64,000 nucleotides of DNA from NCBI RefSeq assembly GCF_019038465.1, contig NZ_JAFKRH010000014.1:124001-188000 (forward strand). Direction: 5' to 3'. Made by a program: the position numbers and the translations under genes. Within the stretch, counting starts at the first letter, position 1. Every line of letters begins with the position of its first letter. Positions 39,239-49,400 of this stretch are shown here, piece after piece. Below the pieces are notes generated by a model, which had not been told where the DNA came from, searched no databases, and saw only the letters and a list, made by a program, of their open reading frames with translations. Source of the DNA: Synechococcus sp. CCY 0621 (lineage in GTDB: Bacteria; Cyanobacteriota; Cyanobacteriia; PCC-6307; Cyanobiaceae).

Positions 39239-41053
39239 TCAGTAGCTGGCGCCGCTGCGGCGCTGGTGCACGGCGGTCGTGGCGGCCGGATCCAGCAGGT
39301 CGCCGCTGAGGGCCTCGGCGTAGAGCAGCCAGTGGTCGCCGCATTCCATCCGTTGGCTGACACGGGCCTCCAACCAGGCGAGGGCTTCCTGAAGCAGCGG
39401 TTGTCCGCTGGGAGTGGCTTCAAGCTCCAGGCCCGCCAGGCGATCGGCCCCCGGGGGGAAGGGTTGAAGAAACTGTTTCATCGGTCCGCTTTCCTTCCCG
39501 GCCGCCAGCACGTTGAGGGTGAAGGCGTCACCCACGTGCAGCAGGCTCTCGATCGCCCGGTCCTTGGCCACGGCCACGGTGAAGCCTGGGGGGCTGAAGC
39601 TGGCCTGGCTGACCCAGCTGGCCACCATCGCTCCACCGATGGCCTCAGGCCCATCCCCTTTGCGGGCCAGCACCACGCACAGGGCACCCACCACCCGGCC
39701 GAGGGCCTGGATCGCCGGGTTGGTGCGGCTCTCGCTCAGGCCTCCGCCGGTGCTGCGCCGCTGGGCCTGGCGATGCTGGCTCCGCAGGCGACGGCCCAGG
39801 GCGGTGCCGGTTTCCTCCAGGGTGCGCAGGGTGGCCAGATCGGGACTGAACTTGATCCGGATCGGATCGAAGGCGAACTGGAAGCCTCCGTCGCGAAGTT
39901 TGCCTTCAAGCAGGTCGATGGCCTCACCGCTCCAGCCGAAGCTGCCGAACACCCCCACCGGTTTGGCCCGATCCCCCTCGGCCAGCACGGTGCCGAGGGC
40001 CGAGACGATCGGTGTCGGCGCATGGCCCCCGAGGGTGGGGGAGCCGATCAGCAGGGCGTCGCAGGAGTGGATCGCCTCCAGCAACTGCTCGGCGGGTGCG
40101 AATTCACAGTTGATGCTCTCGACTCGAACGCCACTGCGGGCCACCCCCTGGGAGAGGGCGTCGGCGATGGCGGCGGTGTTGCCGTAAGCGCTCGCATACA
40201 GCAGGGCCACCGACAGGCTGGCCCGCTCCTGGCTCTCCCCCCAGCGGCGGTAGTCGGCCAGCAGGCTGCGCCAGCTCTGGGCGATGGCCGGGCCGTGGCC
40301 CGGGGCGATCGTGCGGATCGGCAGTTCGTCGAGCCGGTCGACGACCGTCTCCACCTGGCGGGCCATCGGCGCCATCAGGCAGTCGAAGTAATAGCGGCGG
40401 TCCTCCTCGGTGCTGGTGCGGTTCGCCTCGGCGAAGTCCTCGGTGCAGAGGTGGGCGGCGAAGAACTTGCCGCTCATCAGCAGCCCAGTGGTGGACTCGA
40501 AGGCGATCAGGCCGCCGGGCCAGCGGGGGGTGGGGGTGGGAAGCAGGGTGAGGACATGGCCGTCAGCGAGGGTGCGGCTGGTCTCCTGCTTGACCACCTC
40601 GATCGTCGGCAGGGGCACCGGGTCGGCTGGGGTGGCTTCACTGGCCTGGCCGGGCCGCTGCTGCTCCCAGAGTTCGGCGAGTACCTGGGCGCCGGGATTG
40701 GAGGCCACCAGCACCGTTTCCGGCCAGCCCGTCGCCAGCTGCTTCAGCAGGGCGACCCGGTTGGGGTTGACGTGTCCCACCACCACCTTGAGGGGCGCGT
40801 CGGCCGGCACCAGCAGGGCCAGCTGCTCCAGGAAGGGGGTGGCGAAGGAGGCCCCCGGTGGATGGACCAGCACCGGGGCGCCGCCGGAGGCGTCCTGCTG
40901 GAAGAGGAAGCTGTTGGCGGTGGTGCCCCGCTCGAGGCCGTACTCGACTTCGAAACGCAGGCGGCGCGGGCTGAGGCCGCGCAGGCAGAGCAGGCCGGGT
41001 TCGACCGGCAGGGTGATGACGCGCCGATCGGACGCGGATGGGGAGGTGGTCAT
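39239..41053 (-). CDS. flv1: Flavodiiron protein, Flv1-type
   Basis: A 604-residue protein with a metallo-beta-lactamase-like domain, a flavodoxin-like domain (SVALLYASAYGNTAAIADAL) and a C-terminal flavin-reductase-like domain (MVASWVSQASFSPPG). The canonical HxExDH ligand set is changed to HVNPN (94-98). This is the Flv1 hallmark, whose partner Flv3 keeps the ligands. The Flv1/Flv3 pair reduces O2 to water with photosynthetic electrons downstream of photosystem I. Its ATG overlaps the Flv3 stop by one base (TGATG). Confidence 0.93.
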   Translation of the reverse strand: MTTSPSASDRRVITLPVEPGLLCLRGLSPRRLRFEVEYGLERGTTANSFLFQQDASGGAPVLVHPPGASFATPFLEQLALLVPADAPLKVVVGHVNPNRVALLKQLATGWPETVLVASNPGAQVLAELWEQQRPGQASEATPADPVPLPTIEVVKQETSRTLADGHVLTLLPTPTPRWPGGLIAFESTTGLLMSGKFFAAHLCTEDFAEANRTSTEEDRRYYFDCLMAPMARQVETVVDRLDELPIRTIAPGHGPAIAQSWRSLLADYRRWGESQERASLSVALLYASAYGNTAAIADALSQGVARSGVRVESINCEFAPAEQLLEAIHSCDALLIGSPTLGGHAPTPIVSALGTVLAEGDRAKPVGVFGSFGWSGEAIDLLEGKLRDGGFQFAFDPIRIKFSPDLATLRTLEETGTALGRRLRSQHRQAQRRSTGGGLSESRTNPAIQALGRVVGALCVVLARKGDGPEAIGGAMVASWVSQASFSPPGFTVAVAKDRAIESLLHVGDAFTLNVLAAGKESGPMKQFLQPFPPGADRLAGLELEATPSGQPLLQEALAWLEARVSQRMECGDHWLLYAEALSGDLLDPAATTAVHQRRSGASY

Positions 41054-42828
41054 CAGTAGTGGTTGCCCACTTTGCGGTGATGCACGGCCGTGGCGGCTGT
41101 GGTGTCAGCCACATTGCCCTCTTCCACCACCGCGTAGATGATCCAGTGGTCAGGGCCTTCCATGCGCTGGGTCACACGGCAGCCCAGGTAGGCCAGGGCA
41201 TCCCCCAGCACAGGGCCGCCGGCGGCCACGCCCTCGAGGATGGACACCCCGGCGAAGCGGTCGGCCCCCGGTGGGAAACGGCGCAGGAAATGGCGCAGCA
41301 GCGGCTGGTGGTTGTCCTCCCGCAGCACGTTGAGCACGAAGCGATCGTCCACCTGCATCAGGGCTTCGATGGCCCGGTCCTTGGCGACGGCCACCGTGAG
41401 CCCCGGAGGGTCGAAACTCGCCTGGCTCACCCAGCTGGCCACCATGGCGCTGCTGCGGCTGCCGGCCTCGTCGTCCTGGCGAGCCGTGACGATGTAGAGG
41501 CCGCCGCTGAGGCGCCCCAGGGCCTTGTCCAGATCCCCATCGATGGACTTCATCGCTGCGATGGTCTTGGCCTTGGTGAGCAGCTGGCCCAGGTCGGTGC
41601 CGGCCTCCTCGCAGCGCTGGTAGTCGGCGCCGCCGGGAACCTGGCGGATGCGCAGGGGCTCGAAGGCCCATTTCTGCCCCAGGTTGCGCAGCTGGCCGGC
41701 CAGGGTGTCAATCGGTTCGTCGTTGCCGCCGAAGGCGTCATAGCAGCCCACCCACTGCTTGGGATGGAGGGCTGCCAGCAGGGTGCCGATGGCCGTCTGG
41801 AGGTCGGGATCGGGGGAGGCGGGCCAGGTGGGAACCACCACGGCGCTGGCCTCACCGATCAGGGCGGCGAGTTCCTGGGCGTCGGTGGCGCGCAGGTCGA
41901 CGAGCTGCACCTGGCCGGAGGCCTTGCCGACGCCACGGGCGATGGCCTGGCTGAGCCGGTCGCAGAAGCCGTACTGGCTCAGGTAACAGACGGCGGCGTA
42001 GGCCTCCCCGGCGCTGCGCTGGCCGCTCCAGTCGCGGTAGTCACCCACCCAGAGGGGCAGGTGGTCCCGCAGCAGGGGGCCATGGCCCACGGCGATCGTG
42101 CTGATCTCCGGCAGCCCCTCCATCCGCTTGAGCGCCTGCAGCACGCTGCGGGCGTTGGGGGCCATCAGGCAGTCGTAGTAGAAGCGGAAATCCGGGGCTA
42201 TCGCCCCCGGGTCGACATCGAACAGGTCGTCGGAGCAGTAGTGGAGGCCGAAGGCGTCGCAGGTGTAGAGGATGCCGGTGCCGTGGTCGAACGAGAAGAT
42301 CGTGTCGGGCCAGTGCAGGTTGGGGGCGCTGAGGAAGCTGAAGCGGTGGGCCACGCCACTGGCTGGGTGCACGCCCAGATCCAGCTCATCGCCGCTTTTG
42401 ACGGCCCGGCTGCGGAAGGGGCGATGCACCTGGTCCTGCAGGAACTGGATCGCCACCTTGGAGCCGACGATCTCGATGTCCGGGTGGCGATCGATCAGAT
42501 CCCCGATCAGGCCGGAATGGTCCGGTTCGGTGTGGGAGACGATCAGGTGATCGATCGCCGTGGGCTCGATCAGACCTTCCAGCAGGGGGATCCAGGTGTC
42601 GCGGAACTTGGCGTGGCTGGTGTCGACCAGGGCCGTGCGCTCGCCGCGCACCAGGAAGGCGTTGTAGGTGGTGCCGTTGCGCAGGCCGAATTCGATGTCG
42701 AAACGGCTGCGGTCCCAGTCGAGGGAGCGGATCGCGGTGGTGTCAGCGGCGATCGGCTCGCACTGAAGGCTGAGGCGACCGGCCGCGGTCGCCATCGAGG
42801 CCGGGGCGGTGGCGGTGCTGCTGCTCAT
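41053..42828 (-). CDS. flv3: Flavodiiron protein, Flv3-type
   Basis: The 591-residue partner of Flv1, with intact metal ligands HTEPDH (99-104), flavodoxin and flavin-reductase domains (YAAVCYLSQYGFCDRLSQAI; MVASWVSQASFDPPG). It acts in photoprotection as an electron valve under fluctuating light. ATG 42828 is preceded by AAGGAG about nine bases upstream; an upstream in-frame ATG at 42927 falls over the divergent PilZ gene's start and is unlikely. It leads the flv3-flv1 operon on the minus strand. Confidence 0.93.
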   Translation of the reverse strand: MSSSTATAPASMATAAGRLSLQCEPIAADTTAIRSLDWDRSRFDIEFGLRNGTTYNAFLVRGERTALVDTSHAKFRDTWIPLLEGLIEPTAIDHLIVSHTEPDHSGLIGDLIDRHPDIEIVGSKVAIQFLQDQVHRPFRSRAVKSGDELDLGVHPASGVAHRFSFLSAPNLHWPDTIFSFDHGTGILYTCDAFGLHYCSDDLFDVDPGAIAPDFRFYYDCLMAPNARSVLQALKRMEGLPEISTIAVGHGPLLRDHLPLWVGDYRDWSGQRSAGEAYAAVCYLSQYGFCDRLSQAIARGVGKASGQVQLVDLRATDAQELAALIGEASAVVVPTWPASPDPDLQTAIGTLLAALHPKQWVGCYDAFGGNDEPIDTLAGQLRNLGQKWAFEPLRIRQVPGGADYQRCEEAGTDLGQLLTKAKTIAAMKSIDGDLDKALGRLSGGLYIVTARQDDEAGSRSSAMVASWVSQASFDPPGLTVAVAKDRAIEALMQVDDRFVLNVLREDNHQPLLRHFLRRFPPGADRFAGVSILEGVAAGGPVLGDALAYLGCRVTQRMEGPDHWIIYAVVEEGNVADTTAATAVHHRKVGNHY

Positions 42829-42926
42829 GGGGTCAGACTCCTTCCGCAGGCTCACGACTGTAGGCAGGGTGATGTCCCTTTCGGTCTGCAAGGCAACCTC
42901 GCAGGAACCTTGCGGGACGGTGGACA

Positions 42927-43325
42927 ATGGGCTTGAACATTCCGAAGACGAGCCGATTGGTGGTCACTGACGACTTGGAGCGGTTTCGGAACGCGTTCCG
43001 CCGCCTGGAAGAGCGTCTTCTGGAAGCCTCGCGGTCGGACCGTTTCAAGCCGCCGACGGGCCTGGCCACGGCCCGCCTTCACCAGGAGTCGATCAACGCC
43101 TCCGAGGGGGTGCTCGGTGAGGTCCTCGACATGAGTGCGGATGGAATGAAAATTGCCATCGAGGCCGGTCATGATCTCGCCGTTGGCCAGCACTGCAGTG
43201 TTGTGGTGGGTGACGGGGAGGGAGAGACCTACCACCTGAGAGGCACCGTGCGCTGGATCGAAGCCACCAGCTACATCTCTGTGATCGGTCTCTCCCTTGA
43301 TTCCGCCCACCGCATCGAGGCCTGA
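42927..43325 (+). CDS. PilZ-domain protein
   Basis: A 132-residue protein in which the C-terminal 75 residues match a PilZ domain: GEVLDMSADGMKIAIE resembles the D/N-x-S-x-x-G c-di-GMP motif. The usual upstream RxxxR is not evident; only RLHQES and RSDRFKPP occur in the N-terminal part, so c-di-GMP binding is uncertain. Divergent from flv3 (98 bp) and nearly touching hsp20 (5 bp, convergent). Confidence 0.75.
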   Translation: MGLNIPKTSRLVVTDDLERFRNAFRRLEERLLEASRSDRFKPPTGLATARLHQESINASEGVLGEVLDMSADGMKIAIEAGHDLAVGQHCSVVVGDGEGETYHLRGTVRWIEATSYISVIGLSLDSAHRIEA

Positions 43326-43330
43326 TGCCC

Positions 43331-43750
43331 TCAGTCGGCCAGCTTCACACTGACGGAGGTCAGTGACTGTGCTTTCGGTGCCGTCACGGTGAGCAGGCCA
43401 TCGCGGTAGTGGGCTTCGAGGGCGTCCCGTTGAATGCCGCCAGGGAAGCGGAAGCTGCGGCTCCATGTGCCGTAGCGGAATTCGCTCAGCAGGGGTGCGC
43501 GGCGGTTGCCTGCGGTTTCGGTGTTGCTGTCCTCCACCGGCTGGAGGGAACGTCGCTCGGCGGTGATGATCAAGGAACGGTCCGTGGCCTTCACATCAAT
43601 GGAGGAGCGGTCGACGCCGGGGAGTTCCAGAGCGATCGTGTACATCGCTTCGGATTCATGAATCTCGGCGGCAGGAACCCGTTCGGCTGTCTGCAGCTGT
43701 TGCTCCAGCCGGTCGAAAAGATCGAAAGGGGACGAATGAAGGGTACGCAT
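43331..43750 (-). CDS. Small heat-shock protein (Hsp20/alpha-crystallin)
   Basis: A 139-residue chaperone. The alpha-crystallin domain runs from about YTIALELPGVDRSSIDV to GIQRDALEAHYRDGLLTVTAP. The N-terminal FDLFDRLEQQL arm and a short C-terminal tail are present, but no canonical I-x-I/V motif is obvious. No CIRCE inverted repeat is seen at its start. The start ATG at 43750 is preceded by GTTTCCGAT and is reasonably placed. Confidence 0.9.
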   Translation of the reverse strand: MRTLHSSPFDLFDRLEQQLQTAERVPAAEIHESEAMYTIALELPGVDRSSIDVKATDRSLIITAERRSLQPVEDSNTETAGNRRAPLLSEFRYGTWSRSFRFPGGIQRDALEAHYRDGLLTVTAPKAQSLTSVSVKLAD

Positions 43751-43852
43751 GGTTGTGGTTTCCGATACGAGTCACGGGAAGGGCCGGGTGAAGGACCAAC
43801 CGCTGCTTCAATGTGCCCGCCTTGCCCTCAGGCTTCGAGGAGGAGAACCGAC

Positions 43853-43916
43853 GCTCCGGGTTCGGTCCCCCCAACCGGGTTCGGCCTCTTCGCCAGCGGG
43901 GGTGGAGAACCGGAGC
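43853..43916. repeat. Inverted and direct repeats after the MEKHLA gene
   Basis: GCTCCGGGTTC (43853-43863) and GAACCGGAGC (43907-43916) are nearly perfect inverted arms separated by about 43 bases. CCGGGTTCGG also occurs twice within 43857-43884. The block is immediately downstream of the MEKHLA stop (43924) in that gene's direction, so it could be a structured 3' end. Confidence 0.4.
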
Positions 43917-43923
43917 GGGGCGG

Positions 43924-44409
43924 CTACAGCCACCACCAGGTGGCGAAGGCAGCCGCCTGGCCGCAGGGCTGGCCGCCGCCATCCCGCAGGGTCCACAGCC
44001 GGGCCTTTTCGATGCGGAACCGGCGGCCACCGCTGTCGATGCGGATGCCGGCGTAGCCCTCCAGGGCCACGCAGCGGCGCGCCTGCTCCAGGGCGAGGGC
44101 CCTGCTGTGGCGTTCGGCCGGCTCGGCTGTGAGCCGGGACGGCAAGCCCACCATGGCGCTCCAGGGGCGGCACCACAGCATCAGCGCGGCGCGGTTGGCA
44201 TAGATCAGCTGCGGATCGGCGCCGCCGTCATGGGCCAGCACGATCGTGGCGGCCACGAACAGTTCCTGGGCCGCCTGCAGCGGTGAGCGGCCGTTCTCCA
44301 CGCCGGCCAGCAGCGGCCGATCGAAGGCCTGCCGGTGACCAGCCAGGAGGCGCCCGGCGGTGGTGATGGCGGCTTCGCTTAGCCAGGGGGGCGGCTCAGG
44401 CCTCGGCAT
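43924..44409 (-). CDS. MEKHLA-domain protein
   Basis: A 161-residue protein resembling the MEKHLA (PAS-related) domain: FVAATIVLAHDGGADPQLIYANRAALMLW, then SALALEQARR-like helical segment and GIRIDSGGRRFRIEKARLW. Plants carry this domain at the C-terminus of HD-ZIP III proteins; cyanobacteria have it alone. It overlaps the SWIM gene's stop by 14 bp, which suggests co-translation. Function unknown. Confidence 0.75.
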   Translation of the reverse strand: MPRPEPPPWLSEAAITTAGRLLAGHRQAFDRPLLAGVENGRSPLQAAQELFVAATIVLAHDGGADPQLIYANRAALMLWCRPWSAMVGLPSRLTAEPAERHSRALALEQARRCVALEGYAGIRIDSGGRRFRIEKARLWTLRDGGGQPCGQAAAFATWWWL

Positions 44410-45262
44410 CCGCCCCAGTGGCCATCGCCCGGGCCATGGCCTGCTGGGCCATCCCGGTTCCGTGGGCCTTGAGCGTGTCCAGGAAGAGCTGGTTGGCCTC
44501 CGGGAAGCGGGGTTCCTCGGCCAGGGGCAGGGGGCCGGCCCCATCAAGGCCCGATTCCCCTTCCATGGCCGGCGTGATCACCACCAGATCGGGATCGAGG
44601 GGGGCGTCGTAGCGCCACCAACGGGCCGGATCGGCAATGGCGGGGTGGATTGGATGGGGCGCATGCTCCACGGGCGCCACCACCCCTTCCCGGCGGCGTT
44701 TGGCCAGATCGCCCAGCAGCTGGCTGCGGGTGCGGCCCCGCAGCTGGAACAGCACGAAGGGGTCCTCGCTGAAGCGATCCCCCATCAGGTAATAGACGGC
44801 GCTGATGTGCTTGCAGGGATTGGCCTTGTCGGGGCAGCTGCACTCGCTGCGCACCTCCTGGAGCTTGAAGGGGAACAGCCGCTTGCCACTGGCGGCGAAG
44901 GCCCGCTCGATGTCGGCCGGCATGATCCCCGCCAGCAGCTGGGCCGACCAGCGGGCTTTCTGGCTCAGGGCTTCCAGCACATAGCCCCAGTCCTCGTCGT
45001 TGAGCACGTCGAGCCAGAGCTTCACCTTGTAGGGATCGGGGTCGGTGCCCTGCACCCGGGCATGGACCCGGCGTCCCTCGAAGCGGATCGAGACGACATT
45101 GCCCTCCCGGGCGTAGGTCCAGGCGCGCTCCAGGCGTTTCTTGAACCGGTAGGAGTGGATCAGCTCCATCCACTGCTCCACCCACCAGGGCTGCTGCCCC
45201 AGACCCTGCTGGCCCAGCTGGGTGGTGATGGCGCCATTGGCGCCGGGGAAGGAGCTGGTCAT
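44396..45262 (-). CDS. SWIM zinc-finger protein
   Basis: A 288-residue protein with the SWIM motif CSC..C.H (Cys141, Cys143, Cys150, His152). The N-terminal region contains KLWLDVLNDEDWGYVLEAL. SWIM proteins are typically partners of SNF2 helicases, one of which lies nearby at 46496-49597. It is divergent from the front-end desaturase by 69 bp. Role in DNA or chromatin-like transactions is inference. Confidence 0.85.
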   Translation of the reverse strand: MTSSFPGANGAITTQLGQQGLGQQPWWVEQWMELIHSYRFKKRLERAWTYAREGNVVSIRFEGRRVHARVQGTDPDPYKVKLWLDVLNDEDWGYVLEALSQKARWSAQLLAGIMPADIERAFAASGKRLFPFKLQEVRSECSCPDKANPCKHISAVYYLMGDRFSEDPFVLFQLRGRTRSQLLGDLAKRRREGVVAPVEHAPHPIHPAIADPARWWRYDAPLDPDLVVITPAMEGESGLDGAGPLPLAEEPRFPEANQLFLDTLKAHGTGMAQQAMARAMATGADAEA

Positions 45263-45331
45263 GCCGCCGGCCTCAGGGCCCCATCCTGACGCCTACCGGA
45301 CCCACTGGCCTAGGTTGTCCCGACGCAGGGC

Positions 45332-46483
45332 GTGGAGTCCTTGAATCGCATCATGTTCGGGGCCGGCAACGGTTTTCACAGTCTTCTGAGGGCAAGGGTT
45401 CACGAGCATTTCGAGAGCACGGGCCAGGACCGGCGTGACTCCCGGGCCATGGTGGTCAAATCGGCCCTGATCCTGGGCTGGTTCGTGCTCACCTACGGGT
45501 TGCTCGTCTTCCAGGCCAGCAGCTGGCCGGTGGCTGTGGCCCTCTCGGCCTTTCTCGGCCTGGCGATCGCCGCCATCGGCTTCAACATTCAGCACGACGG
45601 TGGCCACGGCGCCTACTCGCGCCACCGCTGGATCAACAAGGCCGCCGCCATGACGCTCGACCTGCTGGGCGGCAGTTCCCTGATCTGGGCCCACAAGCAC
45701 AACGGTCTGCACCACACCTTCACCAACATCTCCGGCCACGACGACGACATCAACCTCGGCTTGATCGGGCGTCTCTCGCCCCACCAGCCCCACCGCTGGT
45801 GGCACCGCTGGCAGCACCTCTACCTTTGGCCCCTCTACGGAATGCTGCCGATCAAGTGGCAGTTCTTCGACGACTTCGCTGACCTGGCCAGTCGGGGCCG
45901 CGGTGACCATTCCCTGCCCCCGCTCTCGCTGGCCGACTGGCTGCTGGTCGTGGGCGGCAAGGTGATCTTCTTTTCCCTGGCCTTTGCGCTGCCCCTGCAG
46001 CGCCATTCCATCGCAGCGGTGATCGGCTGCTACGTGGTGACGGCGATGGTGCAGGGGATCGTCCTGAGTGTGGTGTTCCAGCTGGCCCACTGCGTGGAGG
46101 AGGCCGACTTCCCTGGCGTGGCTGCTACTGATTCCGGCATGGGCCCCTGGGCCGACCACCAACTCGCCACCACAGTGGATTTCAGCCGCTCCAACGGCCT
46201 GCTGAGCTGGCTGCTGGGGGGCTTGAACTTCCAGGTGGAGCACCACCTGTTCCCCCGCATCTGCCACGTCCACTACCCCCAGCTCTCCGCCATCGTCGAG
46301 CAGACCTGCCGCGACTGCGGTGTGCCCTTCCGCAGCCACCGTTCCTTCCTCGCCGGTGTGGTCTCCCACTACCGCTGGCTTCGCCGCATGGGTCAGACGC
46401 CTGCCGCCGCCACCCCCCTGGCCCTGCCGGTGCTTCTGCCGGTGTTGGGGGAGCCTGACGTCGCTGCCCTGGTCAGCCGCTGA
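45332..46483 (+). CDS. Front-end (delta-6-like) acyl-lipid desaturase
   Basis: A 383-residue membrane di-iron desaturase. Histidine boxes are HDGGH (88-92), HNGLHH (123-128) and QVEHH (301-305). The Gln in the last box is the mark of front-end desaturases such as cyanobacterial DesD (delta-6), which insert a bond between an existing double bond and the carboxyl end. No cytochrome b5 domain. The start is GTG 45332; TTG 45341 or ATG 45353 are possible. Located between the SWIM and SNF2 genes, convergent with the latter (12 bp). Regiospecificity not verified. Confidence 0.88.
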   Translation: MESLNRIMFGAGNGFHSLLRARVHEHFESTGQDRRDSRAMVVKSALILGWFVLTYGLLVFQASSWPVAVALSAFLGLAIAAIGFNIQHDGGHGAYSRHRWINKAAAMTLDLLGGSSLIWAHKHNGLHHTFTNISGHDDDINLGLIGRLSPHQPHRWWHRWQHLYLWPLYGMLPIKWQFFDDFADLASRGRGDHSLPPLSLADWLLVVGGKVIFFSLAFALPLQRHSIAAVIGCYVVTAMVQGIVLSVVFQLAHCVEEADFPGVAATDSGMGPWADHQLATTVDFSRSNGLLSWLLGGLNFQVEHHLFPRICHVHYPQLSAIVEQTCRDCGVPFRSHRSFLAGVVSHYRWLRRMGQTPAAATPLALPVLLPVLGEPDVAALVSR

Positions 46484-46495
46484 TCCGGCAGGCCG

Positions 46496-49400
46496 TCAGG
46501 GCCCGTCCTCCAGGGCCACCAGGTCCCGGAGCTGGCCCACGTCGAAGCCTCCGAGCCATTCCTCGCCGCTGCCGACGATGTCGGCGGCCAGCTTGGATTT
46601 CTCCTCGATCATGCGGTCGATCTTCTCCTCCACCGAACCGCTGGTGATGAACTTGTGCACCAGCACCCGGTTGGTCTGGCCGATCCGGTAAGCCCGGTCG
46701 GTGGCCTGGTTCTCCACAGCGGGGTTCCACCAGCGGTCGATGTGGAACACGTGGCTGGCCCGGGTCAGGTTGAGGCCGACGCCGCCGGCCTTGAGCGACA
46801 GCAGGAACAGCTGGGGACCGCGGGGATCCTCCTGGAAGCGGTCCACCATCGCCTGCCGGTCGGTCTTGCTGCTGCCGCCATGCAGGAAGGGCACATCCTG
46901 ACGCCAGCGCTGTTCCAGGTAGGTCTTGAGCAGGTGGCCCCATTCGGCGAACTGGGTGAACAGCAGGGCCCGATCGCCCGCCTCGATCACCTCCTCGAGG
47001 ATCTCCTCCAGGCGCAGCAGTTTGGCGCTGCGGCTGGCGAAGCCGTTGTCCACCCGGCCCTCCTTCAGGGCCAGGGCCGGGTGGTTGCAGATCTGCTTCA
47101 GGCGGGTGAGCAGGGCCAGCACCTGGCCATGGCGCTGGCCCAGGGGCGCGCGGGCGATGGCGTCGAGGCTGTCGTCCACGGTCTGGCGGTAGAGCTTCGT
47201 CTGCTCGGCCGACAGGCCCACCCATTCGCGCAGTTCCACCTTCTCCGGCAGGTCGGAGATGATCGAGCGGTCGGTCTTGAGCCGCCGCAGGATGAAGGGC
47301 CCGACCCGGGCCTTGAGGTCCCGCAGGGAGCTCATGTCGCCGTAGCGCTCGATTGGCAGGCGGTAGCGCTGGCGGAAGAAACCCTCCTCCCCCAGCACCC
47401 GGGGGTTGAGGAAGTCCATCAGGGCCCACAGCTCGCTCACCCGGTTCTCCACGGGCGTGCCGGTGAGGGCGATGCGGAAGCGCCCCTGCTTGCCGGGGCG
47501 GGCCAGGTCGCGGGCCGCCTGGCTCTGCTTGGCCGATGGGTTCTTGATCGCCTGGGCTTCGTCGATCACCATGCCTTGCCAGTCGATGCTCTCCAGCAGT
47601 TCGCTGTCGCGCTGCAGCAGTCCGTAGCTGGTGAGCACCAGGTCCACCCCGTCCAGGGCCTTGGCCAGCTTTTCAGGGGTGGACGGCCGGCGCGGGCCGT
47701 AGTGCTCGCGCACCTCCAGATCCGGCGTGAAGCCCGCCGCCTCCCGCTTCCAGTTGGTCAGCACCGAGGTGGGGGCCACCAGCAGGACGGGCCGCTTCAG
47801 CTCCTGCTCCACCTTGAGGTGCTGCAGGAAGGCCAGCAGCTGCACTGTCTTGCCCAGGCCCATGTCGTCGGCCAGGCAGGCCCCCTGGTCGAAGCGGTGC
47901 AGGAAGGCCAGCCAGCCCAGGCCCCGCTCCTGGTAAGGCCGCAGCTGGCCGGCGAAGCCCTCCGGTGCCGGCAGGGGATCCGGGGCCTTCTGCTGGTGGT
48001 ACTGCTCCAGAACGGCGTGCAGCCTGGGCCCGGCGGTGAAGCGATGCACCGGCAGTCGCATCAGGGTGTCGCCGTCGCTGGCGGTCAGCCGCAGGGCATC
48101 GTCGAGGCTGAGGTTGGGATCGGCGGCACAGAAGCGCTCGGCGTTCTTGAGATCGCTGGGGCGCAGCTCGATCCAGGCCCCCTTGTGCTGCACCAGCGGG
48201 CTGCGCTTGGCGGAGAGGCGCTCAAGGTCTTTCAGCGTCAGCGTGACGCCGCCGATCATCAGCTCCCACTTCCACGCGAGGCTTTCCCCGAGGGAGAAGC
48301 CGCGGGAGCGCTCGGGCAGCTCGGCCTCGATCGAGAGGCCCAACCGACTGGCCAGGCCGCCACTGAGGCTGGCGGGCAGCACCACGCCCACGCCCACGTC
48401 GCGCAGCTGGGTGGCGGCGGTGCGCACCAGCACGAACGCTTCGGCTGGCGTGAGCTGCATGGTTTCGGGAGCTGCCGCATCCAGGCCCCGCCCGATCGGT
48501 TCGAACACCTGCAGGGCCCGGCCCATGCCCTCCAGCAGCAGCTGGCCCGGTTCGGCCACCTCCACTTCGCCCAGTTGCAGTCTGCCGTCGCCCGCATTCC
48601 AGACGGTGCGGGCCGGCATGCGCAGGCTGGGATCAGCCTCCGCCTGCAGGGAGAAGCGCAGTTCCCAGAGCTCTTCGCCCTCCTCGGGGGTGAACAGCTC
48701 CAGGCAGGTCCTGGCCGGCGCCACGCGCCCCGCCACCGCTTCGCGCCAGTGCTGGGTGGCCACGGCCAGCCGCTCCCGCTCCTCCTCGTCCAGCTCGAGA
48801 CGGCCGGGGCCGGGGCCCAGGGCCTTCTGCCAGGCCCCCAGCAGGGGATCCAGACCCTCGGCCCCGGGCCGGAAACCGCTGCGCAGCTGGCCATCGAGGA
48901 GGGCCTCCAGCAGGCTGGCCACCCGCAGTCGGCCGCTGCCGGGGCGGCGGCAGGCCAGGCCCCCGTCCCCGGTGGCCCCGGCGGCCATGGCGCAGGTGGC
49001 CACCTGGGGCAGGCGGATGGCCAGTTCTTCCAGCCGCCGCCGGTCCCCCTCCCGGTTGAGCAGGGGCAGCCAGCGGGCCCGGTCCTCCTCCACCTGGGGC
49101 AACCAGCGGCCCCGGGCGATCAGGCTCAGGGCCCAGCGCTCCAGGTGGCTCCACCAGCGCAGATCGTCCGCCAGCCCGGGATCGTCGCCCGAGAGGGGCA
49201 GCCCGGCGAGCCAGTCGCCGGCCCCAGCGGGATCAAGGGCCAGCCCCTCCACCCGCCAGGGCCACCACTGCACCTCCTTCGGGATCGGCTCGCCCGCCTG
49301 GAGCGGCAGGCCGCTCCAGGCGGCCAGCCCCTCACTGGCGGCCTTGCGGCGGCCGCGGGCCCCCTGGCTGCGGCTGGGCAGGGTGAGCAGGGCCTCCGCC

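Noticed and set aside
43751-43800. CIRCE-type element at hsp20
   Set aside because: No TTAGCACTC-N9-GAGTGCTAA pattern was found.
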